From NCBI GenBank assembly GCA_942159475.1, contig OW804099.1, forward strand, positions 14,514,999 to 14,578,998: 64,000 nt of DNA. Reading direction: 5' to 3'. The position numbers and the translations under genes are program-made. The notes below the pieces were generated by a model that was not told the DNA's origin, did no database searches, and saw nothing but the letters and a program-made list of their open reading frames with translations. Source of the DNA: Sthenelais limicola. Its lineage: Eukaryota; Annelida; Polychaeta; Phyllodocida; Sigalionidae. This document shows, one piece after another, positions 20,812 to 34,800 of this stretch. Within the stretch, counting starts at the first letter, position 1, and every line of letters starts with the position of its first letter.

Positions 20812-21360
20812 ATCAGGGTTAGACTGGGGCTATAAGGTGAACCATAGTGACAGGGTTCATACACATATATGTAGTCATCATAGGTCATACACATAGGTTA
20901 GTCAGTTAGACACTGGACAGACTGTGAGTTGCTCTACTCAGGGTTAGAATGGGGCTATAAGGTGAACCATAGTGACAGGCCTGGTTCATACACATGTAGT
21001 CATCATAGGTCATACACATAGGTTAGTCAGTTAGACACTGGACAGACTGTGAGTTGTTCTACTCAGGGTTAGACTGGGGCTATAAGGTGAACCATAGTGA
21101 CAGGGTTCATACACATATATGTAGTCATCATAGGTCATACACATAGGTTAGTCAGTTAGACACTGGACAGACTGTGAGTTGTTCTACTCAGGGTTAGACT
21201 GGGACTATAAGGTGAACCATAGTGACAGGGTTCATACATATGTAGTCATCATAGGTCATACACATAGGTTAGTCAGTTAGACACTGGACAGACTGTGAGT
21301 TGCTCTACTCAGGGTTAGACTGGAGCTATAGGACTGGTGCTATAAGGTGAACCAGAGCAA
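20812..21360. repeat. 121-bp satellite array, right part
   Basis: About four more units with small insertions (for example atatat at about 20865 and cctg at 20980), decaying towards 21345. Confidence 0.9.
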
Positions 21361-21485
21361 GACTTGGTAGACTTTGATATACAGTGGTAGTTTGTGCACC
21401 TTGCAGGCAGTTATCATTGCATAATGGGAGAAATACAACCATTTATAACCATTTATGTCATTTAATGAGCCTTCCATATTGTGTG

Positions 21486-21730
21486 TATATGGGTCAGATT
21501 TCCAGAAAATGTACAATTGGCAGCTCTATACATTTAGGAAATTCTGCTAAGTTAGTCTGAACAAGAAGAATAACGGGGATATCTGAGTATATTTGGTATT
21601 GTGTTGATTTAATGTATCAGTTCTGTTATGTTAACTGCATTTTGAAGCTTATTTTTGTCTTAAATGTGGGTCATTTGAGAGGATTGGTGAAGGTGAATAT
21701 TGTGCATTTTCTGAAAATCTAACCCATATA
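21486..21730. mobile_element. MITE-like element with about 28-bp terminal inverted repeats
   Basis: The left end, atatgggtcagatttccaga then aaatgtac, is mirrored by the right end, gtgcattttctgaaaatcta then acccatat. It is 245 bp long and non-coding. A diverged, truncated relative lies at 8484-8690, so this is a dispersed family. Confidence 0.7.
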
Positions 21731-22358
21731 TAGATAGATACACCGTTTTGGTTCTATATTTGGGTTTGAGTTTTGTTCCCAAGGCTCCATTTGTTTTGAA
21801 TGCGGCAGGATATAAACTGAATCTGTGTTAGAATTATGGATAAATTGTCTAATAAATATTCAACAAAAAATTATCATAAAATTGTATTGCTTCATAATTG
21901 TAACTATAGTGACTGAAGCTACACAGGTTTTATATACCCCTACAAAATCTATTGTGAAATATTTCCTGTAGAACGTTCAACCTATAGAACCAAAATGTTG
22001 GAATCACTACAGCTGAGGCCCTGAATCTGGCTAGAAAGTGATTTCTGTTTCGGCGACAGGACACTACTTTTTGTCAGCAGTTTTCTTTTACTAATACTCT
22101 ACATTATAATATGCCAAAAGTTCTCCATGATATTCCGTGCAGTTTTTGAGAAATTAAGCTGTCAATCTGACAGTGCATAACCTATGGGGCTGATGGCCTG
22201 GCTTCCTTATTATTGTTAATTTTAATAGTCCATCATTTATTTGGTGAATGTTGAATTTTGGGTCCTACCAAAATTTTATGATTGTTTGAAATCTCCAGAA
22301 TCTCCTGATTTCGAATCTGCCAATATCTACTTACCCCTAAGTATTTGAGCCAATTTCA

Positions 22359-22459
22359 CAGTATACTCTGTATTTGTCCTGTTGGCAGTAAACATCAAAG
22401 CTCGCTATGGTTAATCCTATGTGCCACTGCTGCCAACAGGACGAGTATAGAGTGTACTG
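22359..22459. repeat. 30-bp inverted repeat with a 41-base loop
   Basis: The left arm at 22359-22388 and right arm at 22430-22459 match with few mismatches around the core cctgttggcag / ctgccaacagg. It is probably another small foldback element. Confidence 0.65.
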
Positions 22460-22737
22460 ATGTGTATTCCATTTAGCCTCAGTGTTGATGCAAAACACCA
22501 ACATTCTATGAATCCCATATATATAGTCACCCACAGATCTGTAATATTGGGTGTTTTCACCTAATCTACCACATCCCTTGCTTCAGGCATAACTAATCCC
22601 TAATTCTAATGTAAAGTGGCCAAGGATGATGAGAAATAACCAGCTTAGAAACCAAAATGAACATGAAACTTGCAGAAAGACTTAAATGTGGACTTGGCGA
22701 TCTAGCACTCACACTTGTACATCAAAAGGTAACTCAC

Positions 22738-22815
22738 CAGAGAGCTTCAAGCTGCTGGTTGGGCTTCAGGGGCTCCATCAAATCATCATAATTTCCAAGC
22801 TTTTCCCCTCGAATA
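22738..22815 (-). CDS. LRR exon 8 (last supported)
   Basis: 78 bp with acceptor ttttatag and donor CTG|GTGAGT. It codes for LGNYDDLMEPLKPNQQLEAL and neighbouring residues; the leucine spacing suits a ribonuclease-inhibitor-type LRR. It starts with one base completing a codon split from exon 23065-22982 and ends with two bases. Shorter than the usual 84 bp. Confidence 0.8.
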
Positions 22816-25800
22816 CTATAAAACAAATATGATTTCTTAGGAACATGTTCCCATCCATTGTAAAATCTCAAGACTTTGAATGTTTCTCAAGTTCTTTATA
22901 TATATTCCTCCTCTGGATTTCCCATTTCCCATTCAAACTCCAGAAGTATTGTTTAAAGCTAGCAAGAGAAGATCAACTTACTCCAGAGTTTTCAACACCA
23001 GGTTATTCTGTATTCCCTGCACCAGAGTCACTGCTGAGTCTTCATCTATCCCACAGTCAGCCAAACTGTAGTCAAGTAAAACAGGCTGTTGTCATGTGTA
23101 AATAGTTCATTAAATACAATTAAACACTTTATTGATGTACATGTTTTATACAATTAACTCAAAGTAATAAAAGAATTTTAACTCAAAACTCATATAAAAT
23201 ATGAGACAATAACACATAATATTATTGGGCATAATCATATTATGGGCATCTCTATACCATGTCCCAACGAATTGTTTAATCGAATTGTTCCGGCCTCATA
23301 ATTTCACATGTTCCCTACTAGCAGAGGAACAGTTACAAGAGCTGAATTAAGTGAGTTTCTTCTGAATTTTAGAAATAGCCCAGAACTCTCTGAGAGAAAC
23401 GTATTATTAAAAAAGCTATATTTAATCAAATTGTTTCATCAATCAGAAACAGTTTTTAATGCTAGGTTGGACACAATCGTAGATATTTAAGTTTGGGAAA
23501 AAATGAAAACCATATTGGATGTATGCTTGATTTATTGGCTCAATAATATTACTCATGACTCATGTTTGGACACAATTTTGCCCTTTACCTGAGATGCTAT
23601 AGACTAAGGCTGCCCTCCAGGTAGACAGCAACAAGCCCAATACTACAGTTAGTTCATTACCTGAGATGCTGCAGACTAGCCCTCCAGGTAGACAGCAACA
23701 AGCTCAATACTACAGTTAGTTCATTACCTGAGATGCTGCAGACTAGGGCTGCCCTCCAGGTAGACAGCAACAAGCTCAATACTACAGTTAGTTCATTACC
23801 TGAGATGCTGCAGACTAGCCCTCCAGGTAGACAGCAACAAGCTCAATACTACAGTTAGTTCATTACCTGAGATACTGCAGACTAGCCCTCCAGGTAGACA
23901 GCAACAAGCTCAATACTACAGTTAGTTCATTACCTGAGATACTGCAGACTAGGGCTGCCCTCCAGGTAGACAGCAACATGCTCAATACTACAGTTAGTTC
24001 ATTACCTGAGATACTGCAGACTAAGGCTGCCCTCCAGGTAGACAGCAACAAGCTCAATACTACAGTTAGTTCATTACCTGAGATGCTGCAGACTAGGGCT
24101 GCCCTCCGGGTAGACAGCAACAAGCTCAATACTACAGTTAGTTCATTACCTGAGATACTGCAGACTAGCCCTCCAGGTAGACAGCAACAAGCTCAATACT
24201 ACAGTTAGTTCATTACCTGAGATACTGCAGACTAGCCCTCCAGGTAGAGCGCAACAAGCTCAATACTACAGTTAGTTCATTACCTGAGATACTGCAGACT
24301 AGGGCTGCCCTTCAGGTAGACAGCAACATGCTCAATACTACAGTTAGTTCATTATCTTAGATACTGCAGACTAGCCCTCCAGGTAGACAGCAACAAGCTC
24401 AATACTACAGTTAGTTCATTACCTGAGATGCTGCAGACTAGCCCTTCAGGCAGACAGCAACAAGCTCAATACTACAGTTAGTTCATTACCTGAGATGCTG
24501 CAGACTAGCCCTCCAGGTAGACAGCAACAAGCTCAATACTACAGTTAGTTCATTACCTGAGATACTGCAGACTAGGGCTGCCCTCCAGGTAGACAGTAAC
24601 AAGCTCAATACTACAGTTAGTTCATTACCTGAGATGCTGCAGACTAGGGCTGCCCTCCAGGTAGACAGTAACAAGCTCAATACTACAGTTAGTTCATTAC
24701 CTGAGATACTGCAGACTAGCCCTCCAGGTAGACAGCAACAAGCTCAATACTACAGTTAGTTCATTACCTGAGATGCTGCAGACTAGGACTACCCTCCAGG
24801 TAGACAGCAACAAGCTCAATACTACAGTTAGTTCATTACCTGAGATACTGCAGACTAAGGCTGCCCTCCAGGTAGACAGCAACATGCTCAATACTACAGT
24901 TAGTTCATTACCTGAGATACTGCAGACTAGCCCTCCAGGTAGACAGCAACAAGCTCAATACTACAGTTAGTTCATTACCTGAGATGCTGCAGACTAAGGC
25001 TGCCCTCCAGGTAGACAGCAACAAGCTCAATACTACAGTTAGTTCATTACCTGAGATACTGCAGACTAGCCCTCCAGGTACACAGCAACAAGCTCAATAC
25101 TACAGTTAGTTCATTATCTGAGATACTGCAGACTAGCCCTCCAGGTACACAGCAACAAGCTCAATACTACAGTTAGTTCATTACCTGAGATACTGCAGAC
25201 TAGGGCTGCCCTCCAGGTAGACAGCAACAAGCTCAATACTACAGTTAGTTCATTACCTGAGATACTGCAGACTAGCCCTCCAGGTAGACAGCAACAAGCT
25301 CAATACTACAGTTAGTTCATTACCTGAGATACTGCAGACTAGCCCTCCAGGTAGACAGCAACAAGCTCAATACTACAGTTAGTTCATTACCTGAGATGCT
25401 GCAGACTAGCCCTCCAGGTAGACAGCAACAAGCCCAATACTACAGTTAGTTCATTACCTGAGATACTGCAGACTAAGGCTGCCCTCCAGGTAGACAGCAA
25501 CAAGCTCAATACTACAGTTAGTTCATTACCTGAGATACTGCAGACTAAGGCTGCCCTCCAGGTAGACAGCAATAAGCTCAATACTACAGTTAGTTCATTA
25601 CCTGAGATGCTGCAGACTAGGGCTGCCCTCCAGGTAGACAGCAACAAGCTCAATACTACAGTTAGTTCATTACCTGAGATACTGCAGACTAGGGCTGCCC
25701 TCCAGGTAGACAGCAACAAGCTCAATACTACAGTTAGTTCATTACCTGAGATACTGCAGACTAACCCTCCAGGTAGACAGCAACAAGCTCAATACTACAG

Positions 25801-28800
25801 TTAGTTCATTACCTGAGATGTTGCAGACTAGCCCTTCAGGCAGACAGCAACAAGCTCAATACTACAGTTAGTTCATTACCTGAGATGTTGCAGACTAGCC
25901 CTCCAGGTAGAGAGTACCAAGCTCAATACTACAGTTAGTTCATTACCTGAGATACTGCAGACTAGGGCTGCCCTCCAGGTAGACAGCAACAAGCTCAATA
26001 CTACAGTTAGTTCATTACCTGAGATACTGCAGACTAGCCCTCCAGGTAGACAGCAACAAGCTCAATACTACAGTTAGTTCATTACCTGAGATGCTGCAGA
26101 CTAGGACTACCCTCCAGGTAGACAGCAACAAGCTCAATACTACAGTTAGTGCATTACCTGAGATACTGCAGACTAGGGCTGCCCTCCAGGTAGACAGCAA
26201 CAAGCTCAATACTACAGTTAGTGCATTACCTGAGATGCTGCAGACTAGGGCTGCCCTCCAGGTAGACAGCAACAAGCTCAATACTACAGTTAGTGCATTA
26301 CCTGAGATGCTGCAGACTAGGGCTGCCCTCCAGGTAGACAGCAACAAGCTCAATACTACAGTTAGTTCATTACCTGAGATGCTACAGACTAGGGCTGCCC
26401 TCCAGGTAGACAGCAACAAGCTCAATACTACAGTTAGTTCATTACCTGAGATACTGCAGACTAGCCCTCCAGGTAGACAGCAACAAGCTCAATACTACAG
26501 TTAGTTCATTACCTGAGATACTGCAGACTAGGGCTGCCCTCCAGGTAGACAGCAACATGCTCAATACTACAGTTAGTTCATTACCTGAGATACTGCAGAC
26601 TAAGGCTGCCCTCCAGGTAGACAGCAACAAGCTCAATACTACAGTTAGTTCATTACCTGAGATGCTGCAGACTAGGGCTGCCCTCCGGGTAGACAGCAAC
26701 AAGCTCAATACTACAGTTAGTTCATTACCTGAGATACTGCAGACTAGCCCTCCAGGTAGACAGCAACAAGCTCAATACTACAGTTAGTTCATTACCTGAG
26801 ATACTGCAGACTAGCCCTCCAGGTAGAGCGCAACAAGCTCAATACTACAGTTAGTTCATTACCTGAGATACTGCAGACTAGGGCTGCCCTTCAGGTAGAC
26901 AGCAACATGCTCAATACTACAGTTAGTTCATTATCTTAGATACTGCAGACTAGCCCTCCAGGTAGACAGCAACAAGCTCAATACTACAGTTAGTTCATTA
27001 CCTGAGATGCTGCAGACTAGCCCTTCAGGCAGACAGCAACAAGCTCAATACTACAGTTAGTTCATTACCTGAGATGCTGCAGACTAGCCCTCCAGGTAGA
27101 CAGCAACAAGCTCAATACTACAGTTAGTTCATTACCTGAGATACTGCAGACTAGGGCTGCCCTCCAGGTAGACAGTAACAAGCTCAATACTACAGTTAGT
27201 TCATTACCTGAGATGCTGCAGACTAGGGCTGCCCTCCAGGTAGACAGTAACAAGCTCAATACTACAGTTAGTTCATTACCTGAGATACTGCAGACTAGCC
27301 CTCCAGGTAGACAGCAACAAGCTCAATACTACAGTTAGTTCATTACCTGAGATGCTGCAGACTAGGACTACCCTCCAGGTAGACAGCAACAAGCTCAATA
27401 CTACAGTTAGTTCATTACCTGAGATACTGCAGACTAAGGCTGCCCTCCAGGTAGACAGCAACATGCTCAATACTACAGTTAGTTCATTACCTGAGATACT
27501 GCAGACTAGCCCTCCAGGTAGACAGCAACAAGCTCAATACTACAGTTAGTTCATTACCTGAGATGCTGCAGACTAAGGCTGCCCTCCAGGTAGACAGCAA
27601 CAAGCTCAATACTACAGTTAGTTCATTACCTGAGATACTGCAGACTAGCCCTCCAGGTACACAGCAACAAGCTCAATACTACAGTTAGTTCATTATCTGA
27701 GATACTGCAGACTAGCCCTCCAGGTACACAGCAACAAGCTCAATACTACAGTTAGTTCATTACCTGAGATACTGCAGACTAGGGCTGCCCTCCAGGTAGA
27801 CAGCAACAAGCTCAATACTACAGTTAGTTCATTACCTGAGATACTGCAGACTAGCCCTCCAGGTAGACAGCAACAAGCTCAATACTACAGTTAGTTCATT
27901 ACCTGAGATACTGCAGACTAGCCCTCCAGGTAGACAGCAACAAGCTCAATACTACAGTTAGTTCATTACCTGAGATGCTGCAGACTAGCCCTCCAGGTAG
28001 ACAGCAACAAGCCCAATACTACAGTTAGTTCATTACCTGAGATACTGCAGACTAAGGCTGCCCTCCAGGTAGACAGCAACAAGCTCAATACTACAGTTAG
28101 TTCATTACCTGAGATACTGCAGACTAAGGCTGCCCTCCAGGTAGACAGCAATAAGCTCAATACTACAGTTAGTTCATTACCTGAGATGCTGCAGACTAGG
28201 GCTGCCCTCCAGGTAGACAGCAACAAGCTCAATACTACAGTTAGTTCATTACCTGAGATACTGCAGACTAGGGCTGCCCTCCAGGTAGACAGCAACAAGC
28301 TCAATACTACAGTTAGTTCATTACCTGAGATACTGCAGACTAACCCTCCAGGTAGACAGCAACAAGCTCAATACTACAGTTAGTTCATTACCTGAGATGT
28401 TGCAGACTAGCCCTTCAGGCAGACAGCAACAAGCTCAATACTACAGTTAGTTCATTACCTGAGATGTTGCAGACTAGCCCTCCAGGTAGAGAGTACCAAG
28501 CTCAATACTACAGTTAGTTCATTACCTGAGATACTGCAGACTAGGGCTGCCCTCCAGGTAGACAGCAACAAGCTCAATACTACAGTTAGTTCATTACCTG
28601 AGATACTGCAGACTAGCCCTCCAGGTAGACAGCAACAAGCTCAATACTACAGTTAGTTCATTACCTGAGATGCTGCAGACTAGGACTACCCTCCAGGTAG
28701 ACAGCAACAAGCTCAATACTACAGTTAGTGCATTACCTGAGATACTGCAGACTAGGGCTGCCCTCCAGGTAGACAGCAACAAGCTCAATACTACAGTTAG

Positions 28801-31800
28801 TGCATTACCTGAGATGCTGCAGACTAGGGCTGCCCTCCAGGTAGACAGCAACAAGCTCAATACTACAGTTAGTGCATTACCTGAGATGCTGCAGACTAGG
28901 GCTGCCCTCCAGGTAGACAGCAACAAGCTCAATACTACAGTTAGTTCATTACCTGAGATGCTACAGACTAGGGCTGCCCTCCAGGTAGACAGCAACAAGC
29001 TCAATACTACAGTTAGTTCATTACCTGAGATGCTGCAGACTAGCCCTCCAGGTAGACAGCAACAAGCTCAATACTACAGTTAGTTCATTACCTGAGATGC
29101 TGCAGACTAGAACTGCCCTCCAGGTAGACAGCAACAAGCTCAATACTTTCTTTGACAAATCTGTTACCATTCAATCTGGAAAGATAATTCATAATACTAG
29201 GCATTTGTCATCCTCCCTATTTAAATGGTCACTGTGGATGATAATAATATAAATTGTTATGACTAGTAATAACACATTCATATACCTTTCATCTAGTAAC
29301 TGACATTGTGTAACATTGGTAAATATCATTAATATTCATATTCCTTTATTAATTATGGTTATGTATAGCAGTCATATCAATATTACCGTATAGCAAAGGG
29401 TATGATATATAAGAATAAATCATTCATCAAATCATTTACTGCAGCCTCACATGATAGAACTGTTTTGCTCCTCTATAGAACGAAGTATGAAAGTACATCC
29501 TTTTTTGCACCACCCAACAAAAGATGAATTTAATCAAGTTGATGGTATATATATTGCATGAGCACCATCACTCAGGCCTACCTGAGACTGGTAAGTGTTG
29601 GTATCATGAAGACTTCAGTCAGATGTTCCAATGAATTCAGTCCACATTGAGTTAGACTGAAAATATAAAACTGTTCATTTGTAGCCTGTTCTTAATGGTT
29701 GTAGCTTCATTTTTTATTAATAACCTGTTTCTTGTATTACTTGACAGTAGGTAGAATAGCTTTCATAACTACAGTTCTTGCACATTTCATTGCAGACTTA
29801 CTCAAGGAGTTCCAGTTTCTGGTGTTGCACCAACACATCCAGGACTTCACCTATCTGGGCTGCAGTAAGATGGCTCCTCTCCAAACTGAACAAAAGGAAG
29901 ACGATGGATGTTAATTTGTATTTCTTATTCATTTTATTATGTCAACTATGTCAACTATGTCAATTATATTGATGGAAATTGTCACTTATTCAGACTCTCC
30001 TGCTGGATGAGAATGAATGAATAACAAATGCAACTATGAAGTGGAATTTCAGTCCAGAGGAAAAGAGGCAGATCGTTTATTTCCGAAGCCTGTAGATACA
30101 TCATAGCTAATCAATTACTTATAATGACCTGAATACCCACTGGGATTACATAAGTTTGATCAATGATTAATGATATTCTTAAGGGATCGAATCAGAGATC
30201 CTGATACAATAAGACAAAAACATGACAATGAGGCTGAAACCAAAAATGCACAATTTTGTTTGCAAAATAAACACTTTTAAATCGGATATCACATGGGAAT
30301 CCTTAGATTATAATATTATTATTGATATCATTCATACTATTCAGTTTTAAAGTACATGCCTGATATTCACAACAGATGGAAGATTTTTAAGTGCTTCAGA
30401 CAAGTTTGTACCATTGGCCTCATTCAATCCTGTATCTTGCATTCTGGAATTAATTTTTGCAGTAATTGATAATTAAATGTTGAGACATTTTTCTAAATGT
30501 GGATTATAAAATAAGTTCTATGCCCTTAATCTAACACATCTAGAGTTCATCTTATGCCAAGTAAATATATACCCTGGGACATAGATACATGTCTCACATC
30601 ATTGCCATTCATGTCTATTTAGGATTAGCCTCCAGTATTTGCTTGATACATTAACATTACTTGTTATATGTGTTCACACTTCATTTATGTAGCTTGACCA
30701 ACCTGAGAACTCTCAGGCCTTTCACTTTTGTTAAACCACAGAATAGAAATCTTGTCCCATCTTCGCTCAATGGTGTTCTGCTGAAACTAAGTAATGGGCT
30801 AATGTCAGTTTCAAAGTGGAATTTCAAGTTAACAGGGTTTTTGAAACTTCATTCATAGATTGCTTAATATGTTAATAAAAAACACATGCCATGAATAACA
30901 CATTTTGTCTGGGATGTCAAGTAGATAATTATATTATCAGGTATTTCATATTATGAATTTTGCCCTTGAAAGCATTGAATTGTATTTAGCATTACAATTC
31001 ATTTGATGCTGAGTTTAGAATAAGATGGAAGTAAATCATTGTTAATGTAGTGAAGTATTCAACAGGTGTTCTTACATGACACCATTCACTGCAGTGCATT
31101 TGTCCAAGTTTTCTGCCAATACTGAGACTGATGTGTCATCCATTACAACACTTTCCAACCTGTGAGTATTTAGGGAAGGAATAGAATACATGTAACAATT
31201 GTATGATTTTTTACCATACATATCATTGGGGCCATGAAACTAATATCAATGATATAATCAAAGAACTATTGTCTCCAGTTGGCCAGATAGTTACTTGAGT
31301 AGGCAGGGGTTTTCAAGTTGTTTGAGCATGAAGATGACAGCATTGATATCTATAGCAGTGAGGAGTGTATTGGTGAGCACCAGTTCCTGGGACTCATCAA
31401 ACAGAACATGAGAGACTGTCTCAGCCAGGTCTTCCCTCTGTGTCTCATACACCATCTGGATGGCCTGCAGCTTGGTCTTGGTATCCACTCCATCAGGCAT
31501 CTGTGAACGTGCAAATGTATGGGAATTATTTATCATCCAGTAATCACTATATGTTGAGATATTGTTATCTTAACACAAATAGAATGAAGGGCAGTCAAAA
31601 CCATGGTTTAACAAACAACTGGACCAGTGCACATAATGAACTACTCCATACAAGACTAAGTTAGACTGTTGTCTTAGCAAATGTATGAAGTTTAAGTTTG
31701 GAGGACAACAACTTTGCACTGTGAAGTGCAGTGCATGTTCAATCCTGCCGACAAGTAACATTCAAACATGCCCCTAAATACCCCATTGGAAAAAACAGTG

Positions 31801-34800
31801 AGAACAGTGTGTAATGCATAATGTTTGGCTGAATAGAAATATTTAAATACAAATACAAAACAACATTTTCAAGGATCAAGAAATAGCCTAGTAAATGATC
31901 TCATACCTTTACAATCCTTTGAATTAGATCAGGGATGAGATCTTTGTGTTGGCCCATGTTTCCTCCTTCACCTTTCATCACCTTCAGGATGTGTTTGATA
32001 TCTTCACTGCCTTCATCATAACACAGACCATACAGGTACTGTTGTGCCATCAGGAAACTGCCAGAACTCCATAACATCTCGGCCGCACTTCTTGTCACTG
32101 CCTGGGTTTTGTGTAGCAGTTCCAGCATGGCCAGGAGCTCCTGCACTGACAGGTGCACAAACTCACTCACTTGATACTGATCACTTTCATTGCTATCCTC
32201 CATACCAGCAGATGACTTAAGTAGGATGCCGCAAAACTCAGCTATCTTTTCTGAACAATACATGAAATATATGTACATAAAAAGTGTTGTCATCATTAAT
32301 CACTAAATCAATCACTAGTTATTTAATTTGTAATGATTCCATGAGGTAAATTTATATACTTCAATACAAACATCAAGAACATCAAGAACAATTTGTTTGT
32401 GGAATTTAAATTCAAGTAGTAAATAATGCCTAATTCAAAAAGTATAAACTTTTATTCTACACCAAATATTGTGGTTCTTCTATTGCTTCCATATTTACCA
32501 ATGTACTTGGTGACTCCAGTTTCTTGTAGATCAGTTTTGTCAAATACAAGCCGCACCCTGTTGCCCATGGTCTGCCTTTCTACAAGACCTCGGTAAGCAA
32601 GCTTTGCAAGTACAGGAAGGCAGAGATCTGCAGCTTGGCTTTTGAAGATGTGGTCAGATGGACAACGCAACATGTAGTGCTATGAGAAATGTGAGAAATA
32701 GTTAACAGCAGTAATACAAATGTAAGAGATTCATTCTATGAAAATGATTTGAAATTCTATGAAATTTTTTGGCCACATACTACCATTTTAATTACCTTAG
32801 TGAAGAAGGCATTGATTCTTGTATAAGTAATCAACTCCTCAGTGGATACAGATTCATTCTTTTCAAGCACTTTACAAAACATCATGCAGCAGTAGGTAAT
32901 AGCGGAGACTGACATTATCAGAGGATTACTCTGCATAGAAGCCCTGACTCTAGCAATGTTCTCAGCACCAACATGATGGTCAATGAAGTCCAGCACAGCC
33001 CCCTTAGTCAACCCAACAACCTCCATCACAGGATGACATTTGATATGTTTGAGGTCCTCGTATGGCCTGTAAATAGAGATACTTTACCAAACTTGATTCA
33101 TGGGGATGGGGAAATTCATATTTCTCTGCACACTTGTCTTAGATTATTCTGCCAACCATCATTTACTCGTTGTTGGGCTCATGTTTTTTGTTTATCTGCT
33201 ATTGTAATGGTCTTGTATAACACCAATTACAACACCCCCCATGAACATTAGAGGCATCGCTGCCTACCCCAGTCAGAACATCATTGGACAGATCAAGTTG
33301 GAGGTACATGGCAATTGGGAATATTCCTGCCTAGGGCTATCAGTATCTAATACTAGCCACATCAATTTGCATTTAAATTTGTGTTGTTAACCATTATTTT
33401 TTTTTATTTGAATTAACTGCAACAACATATGCCTCCCTAAACCACAGGGACCCAGGTTTACTACAGTATTACATTGTTGTGACCTATCCACTGTATTGAT
33501 CAATACTTCCCTGATGTATATGAAACAACGTCTTACCTGGAGGCCAGTATGAGGACTGCATTGCCCAGCACATGTCTCTGCAGCAGGTTCAAGCACCACT
33601 CTATAGGCTCAGCTTTCTCATGTCGGTTAAGGACCTTACAATAGCTCAAAGTTTTACCCAGTCCTGGAAACTCATCGATTCCATCTGGAAGGTAGAGGTA
33701 AATACTCATAAAATGGTTTGCAAATTTCTTACAATTAGATACAAGTTTCAATATATCAATATTATAATATCTTATGTTATTATACATTTATTACTTTTCA
33801 TAAAACCTACCAAGAAAAACCAGCAACTGTTGGTCATCATCAAGTAGATCCTGTGAAATCATGCTGTCACCACCCCTCACTGTGTATACACTAAATCTTC
33901 TGAAAAGTTCTATTAAGGTCATGGGAGTTTTATCAATAACAGTCAAATTACGAATATTGAAGAGAAATGCAGCCTTGAAGTGTTTAGCCCAAACATTCTG
34001 CGCCCAGAGTCTCATTAATTTCTGCACCAGCGTCGATTTTCCAACACCCGCTCTTCCCTCCAGTAAGAGTGGCCTTTTCTTCCCTTTAGAGTCAGAGGTC
34101 ATGTGGTCAAGGATGTCTTCTATCTCTATGTTCTCAGCACCAGTTCTCTCCAGGTAGTCCTGGTAGTGATCCGGAAGGGCATCATTGATATCATTCATCC
34201 TCTCATATCCACCTCCAGTCACCAGACGGATCTTCACAAACTGTGTGTCCAGGTCAATCTTCTTATCAGGGTTCCTGTTGGTCACATGACCGATACTCAG
34301 TACTACTGCTCTCAATGGATCATCATGTCCTATGAAGATAAAGCTGGTTATTACATGAGTCAAACAGTTTAAAACCATCATTATTCAATTACATAGTGTT
34401 TATATGCGTTCTCTAAGAACAACACTAACAAATCTGCAAGTGTGCATTATTACGCACAGTGCATATCACCCTAGTGTGTTATGTGTGGGAATCATGGCAA
34501 CCAATACTTTTTATACCAAGTTTACCATCAAAACATAAATTTATGACTCAACGTTATTTCTGGTGTTATCCTTAAAAGCATATATGATAAAACAACTACC
34601 CAACTTGTGCAATATTCTCGCTCGTGACTTGTTACTTCACCTGTATTTAATCTGTTTTTCAGTAGCTTACAGGTTAACACACAAGTGGATGGAAGGTGAA
34701 TAATGCACAAGTTGTATAGTGAATACAGCCTTTAATAATCTAAAGAGGAACATGTTCAAGTCATATAGTTGACCATCCATGGTAAACCTGGTAAATATCA

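Larger units (their letters stand above)
21361..22737. other. Non-coding DNA with a MITE and a hairpin
   Basis: I see no exon between the satellite and the last LRR exon. The stretch contains the element at 21486-21730 and the inverted repeat at 22359-22459. Confidence 0.45.

Noticed and set aside
23308..23490. Short plus-strand ORF starting MFPTSRGTVTRAELSEFLLN
   Set aside because: No domain, no splice context and opposite to the host gene; chance frame or transposon scrap cannot be told apart.
23863..29083. Repeating LSTWRAALVCSISGNELTVV and LQVDSNKLNTTVSSLPE frames as secreted or coiled-coil repeat proteins
   Set aside because: Both are off-frame readings of the LRR-derived array; the 67-bp units break them repeatedly.
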